Source: PNOJ01 sp016706845
GTDB taxonomy: Bacteria; Krumholzibacteriota; Krumholzibacteriia; LZORAL124-64-63
NCBI GenBank assembly: GCA_016706845.1
Contig: JADJIV010000008.1
Coordinates: forward strand, 62,001 to 126,000
Direction: 5' to 3'
DNA length: 64,000 bases
Below, in pieces: positions 48,801 to 59,054 of the stretch (within the stretch, counting starts at the first letter, position 1; each line of letters begins with the position of its first letter). The position numbers and the translations under genes are program-made. Under the pieces are notes generated by a model, which worked only from the letters and a program-made list of their open reading frames with translations, was not told where the DNA came from and ran no database searches.

Positions 48801-49928
48801 TCAACTCGTCTGCGCGAGGTGTGACTGCACCAGCGCCCCGATCCGCCGCGCGTCCCGCTCGGGCAGCGCCTGGTGGATCGGCAGGGCCAGCACTTCCCGC
48901 CCCGCTGCGTCGGCGTGCGTCATCTCGCCGTGGACCCGGCAGTACTCGGCCAGTTCGTGGCGGTGCAGCGGCGGCGCGTAGTAGATGCCGAAGTCGACGC
49001 CGGCCTCCCGCAGTCTCGACTCCAGTTTTGCACGTTCCGGCACGCGGATCCAGTACTGATGATGGGTGACGCGGATGCCGGAACCCGGAAGGGGCGCCGC
49101 GAGACGGTTGGCCCCGGGGATGAGTTCGTCGTAGATGGCCGCGGCGCGGTCGCGGTCCGCCTGCTCGTCGGCGAAGCGGGCCAGACGGACGCGGATCGCC
49201 AGGGCCTGGATCTCGTCGATGCGGCTGTTCCATCCCGCGTGCAGCCGTTCCCCGATCCGGACCGCCTCGTGGCCGCGCAGGCGGCGCAGCAGGGCGGCGT
49301 CGCCTGCGTCGCGGCAGAGCACCAGACCGCCGTCGCCGATGCCGGGCAGGTTCTTGGTCGGGTAGAAGCTCAGGCACGCCCGCCGGCCGAGGGAGCCGCA
49401 CGGCCGGCCCCGGTAGTAGGAGCCGAAGGCCTGGCACATGTCCTCCACGACGTCCAATCCGTGGCGCGCGGCCGTCCGCTCCAGGGGCTCCATCTCGCAG
49501 GGCATGCCGAAGATGTGCACCGGCAGCAGCACGCGGGTGCGCGGGGTCACGGCCGCTTCGGCCAGCGCGGGATCCAGATTCAGCGTGCGCGGGTCGAGGT
49601 CCACGAAGACCGGCGTGCCGCCCAGGCGGATGATCGCCTCGATCGTGGCGACGAAGGTGTAGGGCGTGGTCACGACCTCGACGCCGGGACCGACGCCGGC
49701 GATCTGCAGCGCCAGGTACAGGGCCGCCGATCCGGAGGAGACGCCCACCGCGTCGGCGGCGCCGCAGGCCGCGGCCATCTCGCTCTCGAGGGCGCGCACT
49801 TCGCGGCCCAGGATGTACTCGCCGGTCGACAGCAGGCGGTCGACCCCGGCCAGGATCTCCTGCTTGCAGGGCAGCATGGGTGTTACCAGGTCGTAGCGGG
49901 CGACGCGGCGTCCATCGTTCTCGTGCAT
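48801..49928 (-). CDS. DegT/DnrJ/EryC1/StrS-type PLP aminotransferase
   Basis: 375 residues. PLP Lys in SFYPTKNLPGIGDGGLV, upstream GVSSGSAALYLALQIAGVGP and VVEDMCQAFGSYYRGRP are family hallmarks. These enzymes aminate keto-sugars in nucleotide-sugar pathways. It lies 19 bases after the UDP-glucose dehydrogenase gene in the same direction, so both may make an amino-uronic sugar for a surface polysaccharide. ATG 49928 has GGAAGGA upstream; the longer frame to 49982 overlaps the neighbour. Confidence 0.88.
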   Translation of the reverse strand: MHENDGRRVARYDLVTPMLPCKQEILAGVDRLLSTGEYILGREVRALESEMAAACGAADAVGVSSGSAALYLALQIAGVGPGVEVVTTPYTFVATIEAIIRLGGTPVFVDLDPRTLNLDPALAEAAVTPRTRVLLPVHIFGMPCEMEPLERTAARHGLDVVEDMCQAFGSYYRGRPCGSLGRRACLSFYPTKNLPGIGDGGLVLCRDAGDAALLRRLRGHEAVRIGERLHAGWNSRIDEIQALAIRVRLARFADEQADRDRAAAIYDELIPGANRLAAPLPGSGIRVTHHQYWIRVPERAKLESRLREAGVDFGIYYAPPLHRHELAEYCRVHGEMTHADAAGREVLALPIHQALPERDARRIGALVQSHLAQTS

Positions 49929-49947
49929 GACTTCCTTCCGCGGCCGC

Positions 49948-51258
49948 TCAGGCCCGGGGGCGCCCGAAACACCGGTAGGCAAAACCGTGCTCGCCCAGCA
50001 GGGAGCTGTTGTAGACGTTGCGGCAGTCCAGGAAACGGCGCGCGGTCATGGCCGCGCCCAGCCGCGCCAGGTCCAGCTGCCGGTACTCGTTCCACTCGGT
50101 GACCAGCAGGACGAGGCCGGCCCCGGTCGCGGCGTCGTACGGGCCTTCGCAGTAGTGCAGCTCGGGGTGGATCGAGCGGAAGTTGTCCATGGCCACCGGG
50201 TCGTGCACCCGCAGCGTGGCGCCCGCCGCCTGCAGGGCCGCGACCAGGGGGCGGCTCGGCGCGTCGCGGATGTCGTCGGTGTTCGGCTTGAAGCTCAGGC
50301 CGAGCAGGGCCACGACGGCGCCCTTCAGATCGGGCAGCAGCTCGCGGACCTTCGCCATGGCGATGCCGGGCAGACGGTCGTTCACGCCGATGGCCGCGCG
50401 CACGATGCTCATGTCGGTGCCGGCCTGCTCGGCGATGTGGACGATGGCGTTGGTGTCCTTGGGCAGGCACGAGCCGCCGAAGCCCAGTCCGGCGTGCAGG
50501 AACTTCGGGCCGATGCGCTTGTCCAGGCCCATGGCCTTGGCCACCAGCGAGACGTCGGCGCCCACGCGGTCGGCCAGCTGGGAGATCTCGTTGATGTAGG
50601 AGATCTTCACCGCCAGGAAGGCGTTGCTGGCGTACTTGATCAGTTCCGCGGATTCGATGTCGCAGTTCAGGATCGGGGTCTCCAGCAGGTAGAGCGGACG
50701 GTAGATCTCGCGCATGACCTTCTCGCCGCGGGCCGACTCGGTGCCGACCACGACGCGGTCGGGCCGCATGAAGTCCTCGATGCTCGAGCCCTCGCGCAGG
50801 AATTCCGGGTTGCTGGCCAGCTCGAAGTCCACCGGCTGCGGCTGCGCTTCCAGGATGGCCGCCTTGACCTTGCGCGACGTGCCCACCGGGACGGTGCTCT
50901 TGGTCACGATGACGCTCGGCCGCGTCATCAGCTGCCCGATCTCGCGCGCGACGTTCAGCACGTAGGTCAGGTCGGCCTCGCCGCCGTCGGACATGGGCGT
51001 CTGCACGGCGATGAAGATGACGTCGGTCTTGCCCATCGCCTCGGCCAGCGAGGTGGTGAAGAAGAGGCGGCCGCCGGCGACGTTCTTGGCGACGAGGCGG
51101 TCGAGGCCGGGCTCGTAGATCGGCATGACGCCGCGGTGCAGGTCGGCGATGCGCTCGGCGTTGATGTCGACGCACCAGACCTCGTGCCCGAAGTCGGCCA
51201 GGCAGGCCCCCGAGACGAGGCCCACGTAACCGGTTCCGATCATGCAGATGCGACTCAT
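49948..51258 (-). CDS. ugd: UDP-glucose 6-dehydrogenase
   Basis: 436 residues. NAD motif MIGTGYVGLVSGACLADFGH, substrate part VTKSTVPVGTSRKV, and the catalytic Cys in GLGFGGSCLPKDTNA are intact; the C-terminal domain has LLGLSFKPNTDDIRDAPS. Oxidises UDP-glucose to UDP-glucuronate. AAGGAGAGG precedes ATG 51258. It heads the two-gene sugar-nucleotide unit with the aminotransferase. GDP-mannose dehydrogenase is the nearest alternative. Confidence 0.92.
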   Translation of the reverse strand: MSRICMIGTGYVGLVSGACLADFGHEVWCVDINAERIADLHRGVMPIYEPGLDRLVAKNVAGGRLFFTTSLAEAMGKTDVIFIAVQTPMSDGGEADLTYVLNVAREIGQLMTRPSVIVTKSTVPVGTSRKVKAAILEAQPQPVDFELASNPEFLREGSSIEDFMRPDRVVVGTESARGEKVMREIYRPLYLLETPILNCDIESAELIKYASNAFLAVKISYINEISQLADRVGADVSLVAKAMGLDKRIGPKFLHAGLGFGGSCLPKDTNAIVHIAEQAGTDMSIVRAAIGVNDRLPGIAMAKVRELLPDLKGAVVALLGLSFKPNTDDIRDAPSRPLVAALQAAGATLRVHDPVAMDNFRSIHPELHYCEGPYDAATGAGLVLLVTEWNEYRQLDLARLGAAMTARRFLDCRNVYNSSLLGEHGFAYRCFGRPRA

Positions 51259-51456
51259 GTCCTCTCCTTCGTCAACTGCGGCGGGTCGCGCCTAGCGGTT
51301 CCCGGTTCGTGCCGGCGGCCGGCCGGTGCCGGCGCTCGCGGGCGGTCCGGACCGCCGCGGATTCGGCCGCCAAGTTCCAATGCCCGGTTCGAGATGTCCA
51401 GAGCGATTTGCGGGTCGGTCCCGGCGTCGTCGGCCGCGCCGCCGTCCGTCCCGGGC

Positions 51457-51897
51457 TCAGATGTTGGCCAGACGCAGCCATTCCTTATAGATGCAGCGAT
51501 CCGCGACGACCACGAGCCCCGCGGCGACGGCCTTGCGGGACGCCTCGGCGTGGACCACGCCTTCCTGCAGCCAGACGGCGCGCGCGCCGGCGGCGATGGC
51601 CTCGTCCACGATGGCGGGGACGGCCTCGCTGCGGCGGAAGACGTCGACCACGTCGATCGGCCCCGGCACGTCGGCCAGCGTCGGGTAGACCGGCGCGCCC
51701 AGCACTTCCCGCAGCTGCGGGTTGACGCCCGCGACCTCGAGGCCCTTGCCGATCAGGAAGCGCGCGATGCCGTGGCTGGCCCGCTCCGGATTCTCGGAGA
51801 TGCCCACCACGGCCACCCGGCGCATGCCGAGCAGGAGCGCCCGGACCGCGTCGTCGCCGGGAGTGGGGTCGAAGTCGTCGTTGCGGTTGTGCTCCAT
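51457..51897 (-). CDS. CoA-binding domain protein (CoA_binding_2)
   Basis: 146 residues of a single Rossmann-like domain: MRRVAVVGISENPERASHGI, FLIGKGLEVAGVNPQ, PIDVVDVFRRSEAVPAIVDE, and ARAVWLQEGVVHAEAS. Such YccU-like proteins resemble the CoA-binding domain of succinyl-CoA ligase; their role is unknown. GGAGGGAC lies before ATG 51897. Divergent from the Fe-S oxidoreductase gene. The 198 bases between it and ugd (51259-51456) are GC-rich and hold nothing I can support. Confidence 0.85.
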   Translation of the reverse strand: MEHNRNDDFDPTPGDDAVRALLLGMRRVAVVGISENPERASHGIARFLIGKGLEVAGVNPQLREVLGAPVYPTLADVPGPIDVVDVFRRSEAVPAIVDEAIAAGARAVWLQEGVVHAEASRKAVAAGLVVVADRCIYKEWLRLANI

Positions 51898-52078
51898 GTC
51901 CGTCCCTCCGGGTGTGCCTGGATCCACGGCGAAACCGCGGATCCTGCAGAATGTACCGACGACCGTCCCCGGTGTCCACCCCGCGCTGCCCGGCGGCGCC
52001 GCGGATTTCGGTTCCCCGACCCGGCCGCGGTTGCTATCTTCGCCGTGGCGACACGCTTCACCACCCGCGAGGACGGCC

Positions 52079-54075
52079 ATGAATCCCGTGCTGACTTCCG
52101 TGCTGCTGCTGGCGGCGCTGGCCATGTTCGCGAACACCATCGCGGACCGCTACTGGCTGCTGCGGGCCGCGGCGCCCGACGACCGGCGCGACCGCCTGGG
52201 CGAGCGGCTGCGCCGCCTGTTCGTCATCGGCTTCGGCCAGAAGCGGATGCTCTACGAGCGGGGCGCGGGCTGGATGCACGTCGGCATCTTCTCGGGATTC
52301 CTGGTGGTTTCCCTGCGCACGATCACGCTTTGCGGGCGCGGCTTCGATCCCGACTTCCAGCTGCCGGGCTTCGACGGCGCACCCGCCCAGGCCTACGCGG
52401 CGCTGAAGGACCTGTTCGAGATCGTCGTGCTGGCAGCGGTGGGCTTCGCCGCCTGGCGCCGGCTGGTGCTGCGGCCGGCGCCTGCACCTCAGCGCGGAGG
52501 GCCTGCTGATCCTCGCCTGGATCGCGGCGCTGATGGCGACCGACCTGCTCGGCGACGCGGCCCTGTTCGCCCTGGAACCGGACCATCACGAAGCCGGCTG
52601 GTCCTTCGCCGGCACCGCGCTGTCGGGCCTGTTCGGGGGCGTCCCCGGGTCGGAAGTCCGCGCGTGGCTGGGCTGGATGTTTGGTCGCACCTGGTCCTGG
52701 TGCTGGCGTTCTGCCCTACGGCAAGCACTTCCACGTGCTGACCGCCCTGCCCAACGTGTTCACGATGAAGCTGGGCCCGCCGGCCGCGCCCGCCCGGATG
52801 GAATTCGAGAGGCGCGAGGTCTTCGGCGTCGGGAAGCTGGAGGACTACTCCTGGCGGCGCCTGCTGGACATGTACACCTGCACCGAGTGCGGCCGCTGCA
52901 CCGTGCACTGCCCGACGGCCGTCACCGGCAAGCCCCTGCGCCCGCGGGAGCTGATCACCGACCAGCGCGACCACCTGCTGGCCGTCGCCGACGGCCTGCG
53001 CCAGGTGGGCAAGCTGAAGCACCAGGGACGCGACGCGGAGGCCGCCGCCGTCTCGGCCGCGATCGAGCGCCCGGCGCTCGCCGGCGTCGTGATCTCCGAC
53101 GACGTGCTCTGGGGCTGCACCACCTGCGGCTATTGCCAGACGGTCTGCCCCGTCGCCATCGAACACGTCGACCACGTCGTGGACCTGCGCCGCCACCGCA
53201 TGATGATGGATGCGGCGATGCCGCCGGAGTTCCAGACGGCGCTGCGCGGCCTGGAGAACAACTCGAACCCCTGGAACGTCGGCGCCGCCGCCCGCGAGGA
53301 CTGGATCGGGGATTTGCCGGTACCGCGCCTGCGCGACCGGGGCCGCGCCGAGTACCTGCTCTTCGTGGGCTGCGCCGGCGCCTACGACGAACGCAACAAG
53401 GACGTCCTGCGGGCCGTGTGCCGCCTGCTGAACCACGCCGGCGTGGACTACGCAGTGCTGGGGACCGAGGAGGGCTGCTGCGGCGACCCGGCCCGGCGCG
53501 CCGGCCACGAGTACCTCTTCCAGGCGCAGGCGCAGAGCAACATCGAGACCTTCGCCCGTTACGAGGTCGGCGCCGTGGTGACGGCCTGCCCGCACTGCTT
53601 CAACATGATCCGCAACGAGTATCCCCAGTTCGACTGGTCCGCGTCGCGCGTGCTGCACCATTCCGAGCTGCTGCAGGACCTTCTGGCGCAGGGCCGCCTG
53701 CGGCTGCGGGAGGGCAGCGGCGCGCGGGTCACCTATCACGATTCCTGCTACCTCGGCCGCCACAACGGCATCTACGACGCGCCCCGCGACCTCGTCGACG
53801 CCCTCGGCCTCGAGCGCGTCGAGATGGCCCGCAGCCGCCGCGACGGCTTCTGCTGCGGCGCCGGCGGCGCCCGGATGTTCATGGAGGAATCCCTGGGCAC
53901 GCGCATCAACCAGAACCGGGTGGACGAGGCCGCCGGCACCGGCGCCGCCGAGGTCTGCACCGCGTGCCCGTTCTGCCTGACGATGATCGGCGACGGCATC
54001 AAGGAGACGGGGCGGCAGGAGTCCCTGCGCGCCCTGGACCTGGCCGAACTCATCGAGCGCCAGCTCGACGCCTGA
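52079..54075 (+). CDS. membrane Fe-S oxidoreductase, ETF:menaquinone oxidoreductase (EMO)/HdrD-like (frameshifted)
   Basis: About 665 residues. An N-terminal NarI-like part has several membrane segments (LTSVLLLAALAMFANTIAD; GWMHVGIFSGFLVVSLRTIT). Then come two ferredoxin motifs (CTECGRCTVHCP, CTTCGYCQTVCP) and two CCG-type domains (EEGCCGDPARRAGHEYLF with CPHCFNMI; GFCCGAGGARMF with CTACPFCL). The frame shifts near 52475-52490 and near 52680-52715, both in the membrane part, so the loop and last helix are uncertain. This is the architecture of the ETF-linked quinone reductases of many anaerobes. With etfBA and the flavoprotein nearby, electrons from acyl-CoA oxidation probably reach the quinone pool here. 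Confidence 0.8.
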
Positions 54076-54116
54076 ACGGGGCCGGCGCGGGACCCGCCCC
54101 GGGGTCGCGTCGGCCC

Positions 54117-54144
54117 TTGCCAAACCCGACACATGCGGTAAGAT
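54117..54144 (+). promoter_or_regulatory. probable promoter of the flavoprotein gene
   Basis: TTGCCA (54117-54122), a 16-base spacer and TAAGAT (54139-54144), about 65 bases before the ATG at 54211. Confidence 0.5.
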
Positions 54145-54210
54145 ATCGCGGTCGCCGCCGGCCTCGCCCGCCGGGGCGCCGCCGTGGATCCCCGAGCGAT
54201 GGAGGCGACG

Positions 54211-55259
54211 ATGTCCGTCTACGATCCCGTGCGCACCACTCCCGAGCTGGATCACCTGTGGCGGCGCGGCGCCGGCTTTTTCGGTTCCCACGTGCCGATC
54301 ATGTGCGGCGCCATGACCTGGATCTCCGATCCGCACCTCGTCGCAACATTCAGCAACCTCGGCGGCTTCGCCTCGCTGGCCGGGGGCAACATGCCGCCGG
54401 AGCTCTTCGCAACTTCGATCGACGCCACGCGCGCCCTGACCGGGCGCCCCTTCGGCGCCAACATCATCGTCATCGCGCCGAACTACCGGGCCCACCTCGA
54501 CATCTGCTGCGAGAAGAAGCTCAGCCACATCTTTTTCGCCGGCTCGATCCCGCGCCAGAGCGAGGTCGAGCAGGCCCGCGCGAGCGGCGCGAAGGTGATC
54601 TGCTTCGCCTCGGCGGGCTCTCCATCGCCGAACGCATGATCGACTACGGCGCCGACGCGCTCATCCTGGAGGGCAGCGAGGCCGGCGGCCATATCGGCCC
54701 CGTCTCGACGACCGTGCTGCTGCAGGAGATCCTGTTCCCCTACGCGGACCGGCTGCCGATCTTCGTCGCCGGCGGCATCGCGGACGGGCACATGGTCGGG
54801 CACCTCTGCCTGATGGGCGCGGCCGGCGCCCAGCTCGGCACGCGCTTCGTCGTGGCCGACGAGTGCCTCGCGCATCCGGCCTTCAAGCAGGCCTTCATCA
54901 AGGCCCGCTCCCGCGAAGCGATCGCCACGCCCCAGTATTCGTCCAAACTGCCGGTGGTCGCCGTGCGCGCCCTGAACAACGCGGCGATGCAGCGGTTCGG
55001 CGAGCTGCAGCTCGACCTGCTGCGCAAGGTGGAAGCGGGGGAGCTGACGCGGCAGGAGGCCCAGTTCGAGGTGGAGAAGTACTGGGTCGGTTCCCTGCGG
55101 GAGGGGGCGGTGGACGGCGACGTCGAACGCGGTTCGCTCATGGCCGGCCAGTCGGTCGGCCTGGTGACCCGCACCCAGCCCCTGCGCGAGATCCTCCAGC
55201 AGCTGGTCGACGAGGCCCACGCGGCGGTGACGGCCGTCCGGGGGCGGCTGGGCGCCTGA
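54211..55259 (+). CDS. nitronate monooxygenase/FabK-like FMN protein (one frameshift)
   Basis: About 349 residues. The FMN barrel of the nitronate monooxygenase family shows in PIMCGAMTWISDPHLV, FSNLGGFASLAGGNMPPE, LILEGSEAGGHIGPVST (conserved His) and PIFVAGGIADGHMV with LGTRFVVADE. The frame shifts near 54610-54620 in GCGGGCTCTCCATC, where one missing base restores AGxSIAERM. ATG 54211 has GGAGG six bases upstream. Family members include enoyl-ACP reductase FabK and 2-nitropropane dioxygenase; the motif EAGGH alone does not decide. Confidence 0.8.
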
Positions 55260-55282
55260 GGCCGTGCGGGGCGCTTCCCCGC

Positions 55283-55312
55283 TTGACGCTGGCGACGGCC
55301 GGACCCTACATT
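55283..55312 (+). promoter_or_regulatory. sigma70-like promoter
   Basis: TTGACG (55283-55288), an 18-base spacer and TACATT (55307-55312), about 65 bases before the lipoprotein gene at 55379. Confidence 0.6.
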
Positions 55313-55378
55313 ACACGGGGTGCGCGCCTGTCGGCTGCGGCGCCCGTTTCCGCTCACTCCACCCCTCCGAGGTCGACG

Positions 55379-56872
55379 ATGTTCCAGCAGCGACACCTGT
55401 TCCTCGTCTGCGCCGCGATCGCCGCCGCCCTGGCCTTCGGCGGCGGCTGCGGCGACGATGACGGCGGCACGTCCAACGCGCCACCCACCTCCGGCACCGT
55501 GGTCGTGACGCCGAGCCCGGCGACCCTGGACATCTCCTGGACGCTGCGCGGCCCCGGCGGCTTCGGCGAGCACGGGTCGGGGGCGCGCACGTTCACGTCG
55601 CAGTCCCTGGGCAACTACACGCTGACCTGGGGCGCCGTCGCGGGCTGGGTCCGCCCTTCGCCGACGACGGTGACCCAGAAGCTCGAAGCCGGCGGACAAA
55701 GTGGATTTCGCCGGCTTGTACCGGGAGAACCTGCCGAGCACGATCGTCATCGACGCCACTCCCGACGACCCCGCCATGAACTGGGTCCTGAACGGCCCCG
55801 ACGGCTACCGCTACCCCGGCGCCGGCGACCTGACCCTGGAGAGCCTCGACTCCGGCGTGTACACGCTGACCTGGGAGTCGCGCAGCGGCTGGTGGCTGCC
55901 CGTCGTCAGCCCGCAGACGCAGGACGTCTTCGGCGGCACGACGACCTTCACGGGACTCTACCGCCAGGATCTGCCCGCGCCGACCGGCTACCGCTTCGTG
56001 CCCGACGGCGTCTTCACCATGGGCAGCCCCGCAGGCGAGTGGGGGCGCCGGGACGAGAAATCCTGCGCGAGGTCACCCTGACCCGGGGCCTCTTCGTCGC
56101 CAGGAGCGAGGTCACGCGCGAGGCGTTCCGCACGCAGCTGAACTGGGCCTACCACCAGGGCCACTGCAACGTCGACACGGTGTTCGTCGACGACCTCCCC
56201 ACCTACCACGTGTACGACAACCTCGACGGCTCCAGCGTCGAACTGCTGAACCTCAGCGCCACGTCGTTGGAGTTCCACGCCGCGGCGGATTCGTTCCGGA
56301 TCCCGCTCTCCGATCAGGCGACCTACCCCATCGGCGGCGTGAACTGGTACGGCGCGATCGCCTACTGCGACTGGCGGAGCCTGCGCCAGGGCCTCCCGCG
56401 CGCCTACGACCACGCCACCTGGACGCTCGCCGCCGGGAGCCAGACCGCGACGCCGGGCTACCGGCTGCCCACCGAGGCCGAGTGGGAGTACCTCTGCCGC
56501 GCGGGCTCGACCACGGCCTTCACCAACGGGCCGCTGCTGAACCCGGAATGCGTCGACCCGAACCTCGACCTGGTCGGCTGGAACTGCATGCCGGTGGTCA
56601 TGCGCGTGGAGCAGAAGCTGCCCAACGCCTGGGGCATCTACGACATGCACGGCAACCTGGCCGAGTGGTGCCAGGACCTCTCCGCGCCGTACGTCCCCGG
56701 GGCCGTGACCGATCCGCTGAACGTGGGCGCGGGTCCCCTGCGCGTCATCCGCGGCGGCTTCTACGCGAACCCGGCCCACGCCTGCCGGAGCGCCCGTCGC
56801 GACGTCAACTACCCGGCCGCCGGCGTGGCCAACATCGGACTGCGGCCCGTCAGGACCGTGATCGCGGGCTGA
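55379..56872 (+). CDS. SUMF1/formylglycine-generating-enzyme-domain lipoprotein (two frameshifts)
   Basis: About 497 residues. A lipoprotein signal ends GGGCGDDDGG. Two PEGA/Ig-like repeats follow (SPATLDISWTLRGPGGF; DDPAMNWVLNGPDGYRYPG), then a SUMF1 domain (about 205-497) recognised from GYRFVPDGVFTMGSPAGEW, RLPTEAEWEYLCRAGSTTAF, NAWGIYDMHGNLAEWCQDLS and RVIRGGFYANPAHACRSARR. The frame leaves near 55695 and returns near 56062. The active-site Cys pair of true sulfatase-modifying enzymes is not evident, so it more likely belongs to the large non-FGE group that serves as binding or surface domains. No sulfatase is nearby. Confidence 0.75.
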   Translation: MFQQRHLFLVCAAIAAALAFGGGCGDDDGGTSNAPPTSGTVVVTPSPATLDISWTLRGPGGFGEHGSGARTFTSQSLGNYTLTWGAVAGWVRPSPTTVTQKLEAGGQSGFRRLVPGEPAEHDRHRRHSRRPRHELGPERPRRLPLPRRRRPDPGEPRLRRVHADLGVAQRLVAARRQPADAGRLRRHDDLHGTLPPGSARADRLPLRARRRLHHGQPRRRVGAPGREILREVTLTRGLFVARSEVTREAFRTQLNWAYHQGHCNVDTVFVDDLPTYHVYDNLDGSSVELLNLSATSLEFHAAADSFRIPLSDQATYPIGGVNWYGAIAYCDWRSLRQGLPRAYDHATWTLAAGSQTATPGYRLPTEAEWEYLCRAGSTTAFTNGPLLNPECVDPNLDLVGWNCMPVVMRVEQKLPNAWGIYDMHGNLAEWCQDLSAPYVPGAVTDPLNVGAGPLRVIRGGFYANPAHACRSARRDVNYPAAGVANIGLRPVRTVIAG

Positions 56873-56896
56873 CCGCCGCCGTGCACCGAAAAGAAC

Positions 56897-56924
56897 AAGG
56901 GGCTCCGCTGCGGCGGAGCCCCTT
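56897..56924. terminator. bidirectional terminator hairpin
   Basis: A perfect 12-bp stem (56897-56908 with 56913-56924) and a TGCG loop between the convergent lipoprotein and etfA genes, with TTCTT after it on the plus strand. Confidence 0.8.
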
Positions 56925-56947
56925 CTTCGTGTGCGTCCGTCGACGGA

Positions 56948-57914
56948 TCAGTCCAGGGCCCGGATCGCCTCGTCCAGCGCGGGTACGACCGCGAAGAGGT
57001 CGGCCGCGATGCCGTAGTCGGCGGTCTTGAAGATCGGGGCGTTGGGATCCTTGTTGATCGCCACGATGCACTTCGACGAACTCATGCCCGCGAGGTGCTG
57101 GATCGCACCGCTGATCCCGACCGCCACGTAGAGCTTCCGGGCTGACGGTCTTGCCGGTCTGCCCGACCTGGTGGGAGTGGGGCACCCAACCGGCGTCGAC
57201 GATGGCGCGGCTGGCGCCGGCCGCGGCGCCCATGGTCGCCGCCAGCGTCTCGATCAGCTTGTAGTTGGCGGCTTCCTTGAGACCACGGCCGCCGGAAACG
57301 ATGACCTCGGCCTCGGTCAGCTCGATCTTCTTCTCCGCCGACGTGAGCGTCTCGACGATCGCGGCGTGGGGCGTGAATCCGCCCAGGCCGGGGTCGAAGC
57401 TCTCGGCCGGCGCGTCCCCGCCGCCGCCCGCGAAGAGGGGGAAGGCGTTCGGCCGCACGCCCGCCACCGCGACCGGCGCGTCGACGGCCACGTCGGCGAA
57501 GCACTTGCCGGCGAAGATCGGGCGGCGCAGCTTGAAGCCCCCGTCGAAGTCCAGTCCGACGCAATCGCTGACGCAGGCCGCGTCCAGCCGCGCCGCCAGG
57601 CGGGGCGCGAAATCCTTGCCCATCGCCGTCGCGCCCACCAGGAGCAGGTCGGGCCGGCGGGCCGCGACGAAGGCGGCCAGGGCGCGGGTCCAGATCTCGG
57701 AGTTGTAGACGGCGAAGTCGCCGTCGCCGGCGAAGAAGACGCGGTGGGCCCCGTGGCGGCCGGCCTCGGCGGCCGCGGCGCCGTCGCCCAGGACGACGGC
57801 CCACACCTCGCCGCCCGTCCGGTCGACGAGGCGGCGCGCCTCGGCCGTCATCTGCCAGGCGACCTTCTTGGCGGTTCCCCCGCTCTGCTCGATGAACACG
57901 GCGATGTTCGGCAT
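56948..57914 (-). CDS. etfA: electron transfer flavoprotein alpha subunit (one frameshift)
   Basis: About 322 residues. N-terminal MPNIAVFIEQSGGTAKKVAW, the hinge VIVSGGRGLKEAANYKLIE and the FAD site HQVGQTGKTVS followed, in the shifted frame, by KLYVAVGISGAIQHLAGMSS and KCIVAINKD. One extra G in CCCGGAAG near 57135 causes the break. It receives electrons from acyl-CoA dehydrogenases together with EtfB, which precedes it by 13 bases. No acyl-CoA dehydrogenase is in the window. Confidence 0.92.
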
Positions 57915-57927
57915 ATCCGGCCTCCCG

Positions 57928-58710
57928 TCAGATGACTTTGGCTTCGTCGCGCAGCAGGCGCACCAGTTCCCGGGCGGCGGCGGCGGGATCGTCGGCGGCG
58001 ACCATCCGGCACGCGGCCCGCGGCGGGGGCGGGGTGTACGTCGTGACCCGGGAGCGGGCCGCGGGGATCTCGAGGCCCAGGTCGGCGCAGGTCAGGGTCT
58101 CCTGCGGCTTCATCCCGGCCTTCATGATGTTCGGCAGGCTGGGCAGTCGCGGCTCGTTCAGCCCCTTCTGGCAGGTGACGACCGCGGGCAGCGAGCCCCG
58201 CACGAGCGCGGCGCCGCCCTCGATTTCGCAGGTGGCGGTGAAGGTCCCCTCGCCCAGTTCCAGCTTCGTCACCACGGTCGCCTGCGCGCAGTCCAGCAGC
58301 TCGGCGAGCATCGGCCCCACCTGGGCGCTGTCGTCGTCGATGGCCTGCTTGCCGGTCAGGATCAGGTCGTAGCCGCCGCGGCGCAGCACCGCGGCGAGCA
58401 CCTTCGCCGTCTGCAGCGGCTCGGCGTTCTCCAGCGCGGGCTCGTTCACCCGGATCGAGCGGTCGCAGCCCACCGCGAGGCAGTCCTTCTTCAGCGTCTC
58501 CACGGCGCGGTCCGAGCCGATCGTCACGGCGGTGATCTCGCAATCGGCGCCCAGGCGCTCCTTGATGCGCACCGCCTCCTCGACCGCGAAGGCGTCGTAG
58601 GGGTTCAGCACGCGGGTGAAGCCGGAGCGGTCGAGCTCCGGACCCGGCGCGGCCAGGGTGATCCTTGTTTCGGAGTCGGGGACCTGCTTCACGCAAACGG
58701 CGATCTTCAT
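57928..58710 (-). CDS. etfB: electron transfer flavoprotein beta subunit
   Basis: 260 residues, intact. CVKQVPDSETRITL, NPYDAFAVEEAVRIKE and LTGKQAIDDDSAQVGPMLAE mark EtfB. First gene of etfB-etfA. With the Fe-S quinone oxidoreductase at 52-54 kb it completes an ETF-to-quinone path. The electron-bifurcating class cannot be excluded from sequence alone. Confidence 0.94.
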   Translation of the reverse strand: MKIAVCVKQVPDSETRITLAAPGPELDRSGFTRVLNPYDAFAVEEAVRIKERLGADCEITAVTIGSDRAVETLKKDCLAVGCDRSIRVNEPALENAEPLQTAKVLAAVLRRGGYDLILTGKQAIDDDSAQVGPMLAELLDCAQATVVTKLELGEGTFTATCEIEGGAALVRGSLPAVVTCQKGLNEPRLPSLPNIMKAGMKPQETLTCADLGLEIPAARSRVTTYTPPPPRAACRMVAADDPAAAARELVRLLRDEAKVI

Positions 58711-58804
58711 GGGGCCTCCAGGCTCTCGTGCATCGTCGGCCGCACATCGCGGCGAAGGGCCCGCGGGGCGGACCCTGCAATGATAGGCAGCGGCCGCGGA
58801 AGCG

Positions 58805-58963
58805 TCAAACCCCGGACGCGCGCGTCGGCCTGCGCTCCAGCACGCTGCCGCCCCGGCGGTCGGCGCGCTTCAGCAGCAGCGCGAAGACGAACCCCACGAC
58901 GCCCAGGCCCGCGAACATCAGCATGCTGGCGCTGTAGCCGTGGGTGGCGTCGCGCGCCGCCCC
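58805..58963 (-). pseudogene. remnant of a membrane transporter C-terminus (MFS-like)
   Basis: Reading minus from about 58963, the frame gives ATHGYSASMLMFAGLGVVGF followed by VFALLLKRADRRGG, and stops at 58805. This has the shape of the last membrane helix plus basic tail of a major-facilitator transporter. Upstream of it there is no transporter: the sequence runs straight into the lpd ribosome site. About 400 codons are missing. The rest of the 58711-59054 gap shows nothing else. Confidence 0.5.
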
Positions 58964-59054
58964 TTGTCGCGGCTGGCATTCCCGTCCGCCGGATCCTAAT
59001 ATGGACCCGGCGAGGCCCCCCGACGAGCCCCCCTCACATTCCTGGGAGAGGACC

